Origin: Lachnobacterium bovis
GTDB lineage: Bacteria > Bacillota > Clostridia > Lachnospirales > Lachnospiraceae
DNA length: 64,000 nucleotides
Direction: 5' to 3'
NCBI RefSeq assembly: GCF_900111325.1
Contig: NZ_FOGW01000006.1
Coordinates: forward strand, 1 to 64,000
Numbering within the stretch: the first letter of the stretch is position 1; each line of letters starts with the position of its first letter. The translations under genes were made by a program, and so were the position numbers. Under the pieces are notes generated by a model. It worked only from the letters and a program-made list of their open reading frames with translations, made no database searches and was not told where the DNA came from. Below, in pieces: positions 62,202 through 64,000 of the stretch.

Positions 62202-62708
62202 ATTAGCGAATTAATGATAAATGAACAGATACGAGATAAAGAAGTACGTGTAGTAGGTGCAGACGGTGAACAAATCGGAGTAATGTCAGCGAGAGAAGCT
62301 CAGAAGATTGCAGATGAAGCTGGATTAGATTTAGTTAAAATCGCACCAAATGCAAAGCCACCTGTATGTAAGGTGATTGATTACGGAAAATATCGTTACG
62401 AATTAGCTCGTAAAGAGAAGGACGCTAAAAAGAAACAGAAGACTGTTGAAGTAAAAGAAATTCGTATTTCACCTAATATTGAAGCAAATGACTTAAATAC
62501 AAAGATGAATGCAGCAAAGAAATTCTTAGCTAAGGGAAATAAGGTTAAAGTTACTTTGCGCTTCCGCGGTCGTGAGATGGCTCACATGAATAATAGCAAA
62601 CATATCTTAGATGATTTTGCTGAACAGCTTTCTGAAATTGCGGTTGTTGAAAAAGCACCAAAGGTAGAAGGCAGAAGTATCAGCATGGTATTATCTGAAA
62701 AAAGATAA
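62202..62708 (+). CDS. infC: Translation initiation factor IF-3, with ATT start codon
   Basis: 168 residues, starting Met(ATT)-SELMINEQIRDKEVRVVGADGEQIG. GGAGGT (62188-62193) is 8 bases before ATT (62202); the first ATG (62214) is 20 bases away, and an upstream GTG frame lies inside the terminator. An ATT start is the classic self-control of infC, because IF-3 rejects non-standard starts. The C-terminal domain has VKVTLRFRGREMAH. Confidence 0.95.
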   Translation: MSELMINEQIRDKEVRVVGADGEQIGVMSAREAQKIADEAGLDLVKIAPNAKPPVCKVIDYGKYRYELARKEKDAKKKQKTVEVKEIRISPNIEANDLNTKMNAAKKFLAKGNKVKVTLRFRGREMAHMNNSKHILDDFAEQLSEIAVVEKAPKVEGRSISMVLSEKR

Positions 62709-62727
62709 TTTTAAGGAGGATTTTAAA

Positions 62728-62925
62728 ATGCCAAAAATTAAGACTAAAAGAGCAGCAGCAAAACGTTTCAAATTAACTGGAACAGGTAAATTAAAGAGAA
62801 ATAAAGCTTACAGAAGACATATTTTAACAAAGAAAACTACAAAACTTAAAAGAAGTCTTAGAAAACCAGCTATGACTGATTCAACAAATATCAAGAACAT
62901 GAAGAAAATTTTACCATATTTGTAA
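62728..62925 (+). CDS. rpmI: 50S ribosomal protein L35
   Basis: 65 basic residues: MPKIKTKRAAAKRFKLTGTG, then KLKRNKAYRRHILTKKTTK. Second gene of the infC operon, 19 bases after infC, with AAGGAGG before the start. Confidence 0.98.
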   Translation: MPKIKTKRAAAKRFKLTGTGKLKRNKAYRRHILTKKTTKLKRSLRKPAMTDSTNIKNMKKILPYL

Positions 62926-62950
62926 GATTAGGTTAAGGAGGAAACACATA

Positions 62951-63307
62951 ATGGCAAGAGTTAAAGGCGGTTTAGGCGCTAAAAAAAGACATAATAGAAC
63001 ATTAAAATTAGCAAAAGGTTATAGAGGCGCTAGATCTAAACAATATAGAGTAGCAAAACAGTCTGTAATGAGAGCATTAGCTACATCATATGCAGGACGT
63101 AAACAGAGAAAGAGACAGTTCCGTCAGTTATGGATTGCTCGTATTAACGCAGCAGCTAGAATGAACGGTTTATCATACAGCAAATTCATGTATGGTCTTA
63201 AATTAGCTAACATCGACTTAAACAGAAAAGTATTAGCTGAAATGGCTATCTCTGATGCAGCTGGATTTGCTTCATTAGCTGAGATCGCTAAAGAAAAAAT
63301 TGCTTAA
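62951..63307 (+). CDS. rplT: 50S ribosomal protein L20
   Basis: 118 residues: MARVKGGLGAKKRHNRTLKLAKGYRGARSK in two parts and GRKQRKRQFRQLWIARINAAAR. It assembles early on 23S rRNA and is the likely repressor acting on the leader at 62057-62187. RBS AAGGAGG. Confidence 0.98.
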   Translation: MARVKGGLGAKKRHNRTLKLAKGYRGARSKQYRVAKQSVMRALATSYAGRKQRKRQFRQLWIARINAAARMNGLSYSKFMYGLKLANIDLNRKVLAEMAISDAAGFASLAEIAKEKIA

Positions 63308-63352
63308 TTATATTATATAGATAAGATTATATAAATTTGATTAGCTTATGTT

Positions 63353-63405
63353 ATTTCATATTCTTGCTTTAAAGATGATGATGAAAAATAGTGAGAATAT
63401 GAAAT
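63353..63405 (+). other. Hairpin with GATGATGA repeats after rplT
   Basis: A perfect 12-bp stem, 63353-63364 with 63394-63405, and a 29-nt loop that contains AAGATGATGATG. Two more AGATGATGA units follow (63417 and 63430). It is not followed by Ts. The purpose is unknown. Confidence 0.5.
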
Positions 63406-63506
63406 GCATTAAAATAGATGATGAATTTTAGATGATGAGAAATGAATATTTTTAACAGGTTATATCCGTACTAATATAACTTGAAAACCTTAATCCGTGA
63501 ATACAT

Positions 63507-63541
63507 ATAAAGCCACAGCTTACATAGCTGTGGCTTTATTG
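63507..63541 (+). terminator. Intrinsic terminator of the infC operon
   Basis: A perfect 14-bp stem, 63507-63520 with 63526-63539, 5-nt loop; Ts lie within the right arm and after it. The stretch 63542-63834 is T-rich, with no convincing gene. A TTGACA at 63721 lacks a well-placed -10, while TATGAT at 63786 may serve galE. Confidence 0.88.
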
Positions 63542-63834
63542 CGTCTGAAATTGTTTTTTATTGTTTGTTTGTTATTGAATTTTTAATAAATATTATCATT
63601 GCATATTTCGTTTATTTTTATTGCTGGTACTACGGATGTTTTGGTGTATAGGCTTTGTTTTGTGTATTTTTGCTACTACTTTCAAGTTTTATAGTTGTTA
63701 TTTATTGTTTCTTTGGCATGTTGACATATATATATTGTTTTAGTTTTTTATTTATATGAATATTTTTACTATACAAATATTTTTTTATGATGTAAACTAA
63801 TAAGTGCAATGAAAATGTACAGGAGGATTAAATT

Positions 63835-64000
63835 ATGGCAATATTAGTAACAGGTGGAGCTGGATATATCGGAAGTCATACTTGCGTTGAATTATTACAA
63901 GCAGGCTATGAAGTGGTAGTGTATGATAATTTATCTAACTCATCAGTACAGTCTTTGGATAGAGTAAAAAATATTACTGGAAAAGAAGTAAAATTTTATA
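63835..64000 (+). CDS. galE: UDP-glucose 4-epimerase, N-terminal part (cut by window end)
   Basis: 55 codons are visible, MAILVTGGAGYIGSHTCVELLQAGYEVVVYDNLSNSS in two stretches. The NAD-binding TGGAGYIGSHT and VVYDNLSNS are diagnostic for GalE among short-chain reductases. GGAGG lies 9 bases before the ATG. It interconverts UDP-glucose and UDP-galactose for galactose use and glycan synthesis. Confidence 0.93.
   Translation, partial: MAILVTGGAGYIGSHTCVELLQAGYEVVVYDNLSNSSVQSLDRVKNITGKEVKFY

Overview
The window is strongly AT-rich, low-GC Gram-positive DNA. The genes have purine-rich ribosome binding sites (GGAGG type), near-consensus TTGACA/TATAAT promoters, a CIRCE-controlled groESL, a tryptophan T-box, a PolC-type replicase and a B. 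subtilis-like L20 leader. Together these point to a Clostridia member, most probably a Lachnospiraceae-like gut anaerobe. NfnAB, GOGAT, a DUF5050 protein, a Cthe_2159-type beta-helix protein and a small membrane peptide before alaS fit that assignment. The species cannot be fixed from the sequence alone.

Layout. 1-300: right end of an IS200/IS605 element (3' end of tnpA plus hairpins). 300-6100: a secreted GH32-type fructan hydrolase with a palindromic operator over its promoter, a ClC-type anion transporter (minus strand), malQ and a YczE-type membrane protein. 6270-8500: purine salvage (punA and an MTA/SAH-deaminase-like amidohydrolase). 8680-11845: a 45-residue membrane peptide, alaS and rpsU. 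12000-14125: two tandem G3E-type GTPases, one with a His/Cys tandem repeat and one joined to what looks like a YcgQ/DUF1980 domain. 14150-17055: a TrpXYZ-like ABC importer behind a palindrome and a leader terminator. 17090-19450: NfnAB. 19900-21280: a DUF1858 / unknown / hemerythrin operon. 21560-27750: gltBD. 27780-30600: a T-box-controlled trpG-trpE fusion flanked by inverted copies of one repeat. 30600-33660: an ABC exporter. 33720-37470: MYG1, a beta-helix surface protein, a zinc-sensor-like ArsR and a HAD phosphatase. 37660-39910: groESL. 39930-41980: rpsB-tsf. 42140-54790: a long co-directional run with a degenerate polysaccharide deacetylase, bactofilin, pyrH, frr, uppS, cdsA, dxr, rseP, ispG and polC. 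54850-61890: a DUF5050 protein (minus), pheA, ppx-ppk and a HAD phosphatase. 62020-63540: infC-rpmI-rplT with an attenuator leader. 63835-64000: start of galE.

Most of the window is core metabolism and information processing. Its main interest is in regulation: operators, T-box, attenuators, CIRCE and an ATT start codon. A few gene sets also have unsettled function. The best candidates for something little described are the GTPase pair at 12003-14123, the DUF1858/unknown/hemerythrin operon at 19917-21281, and the iterated 32-bp-spaced operator in front of the fructanase. I found no CRISPR array, tRNA, rRNA or prophage.
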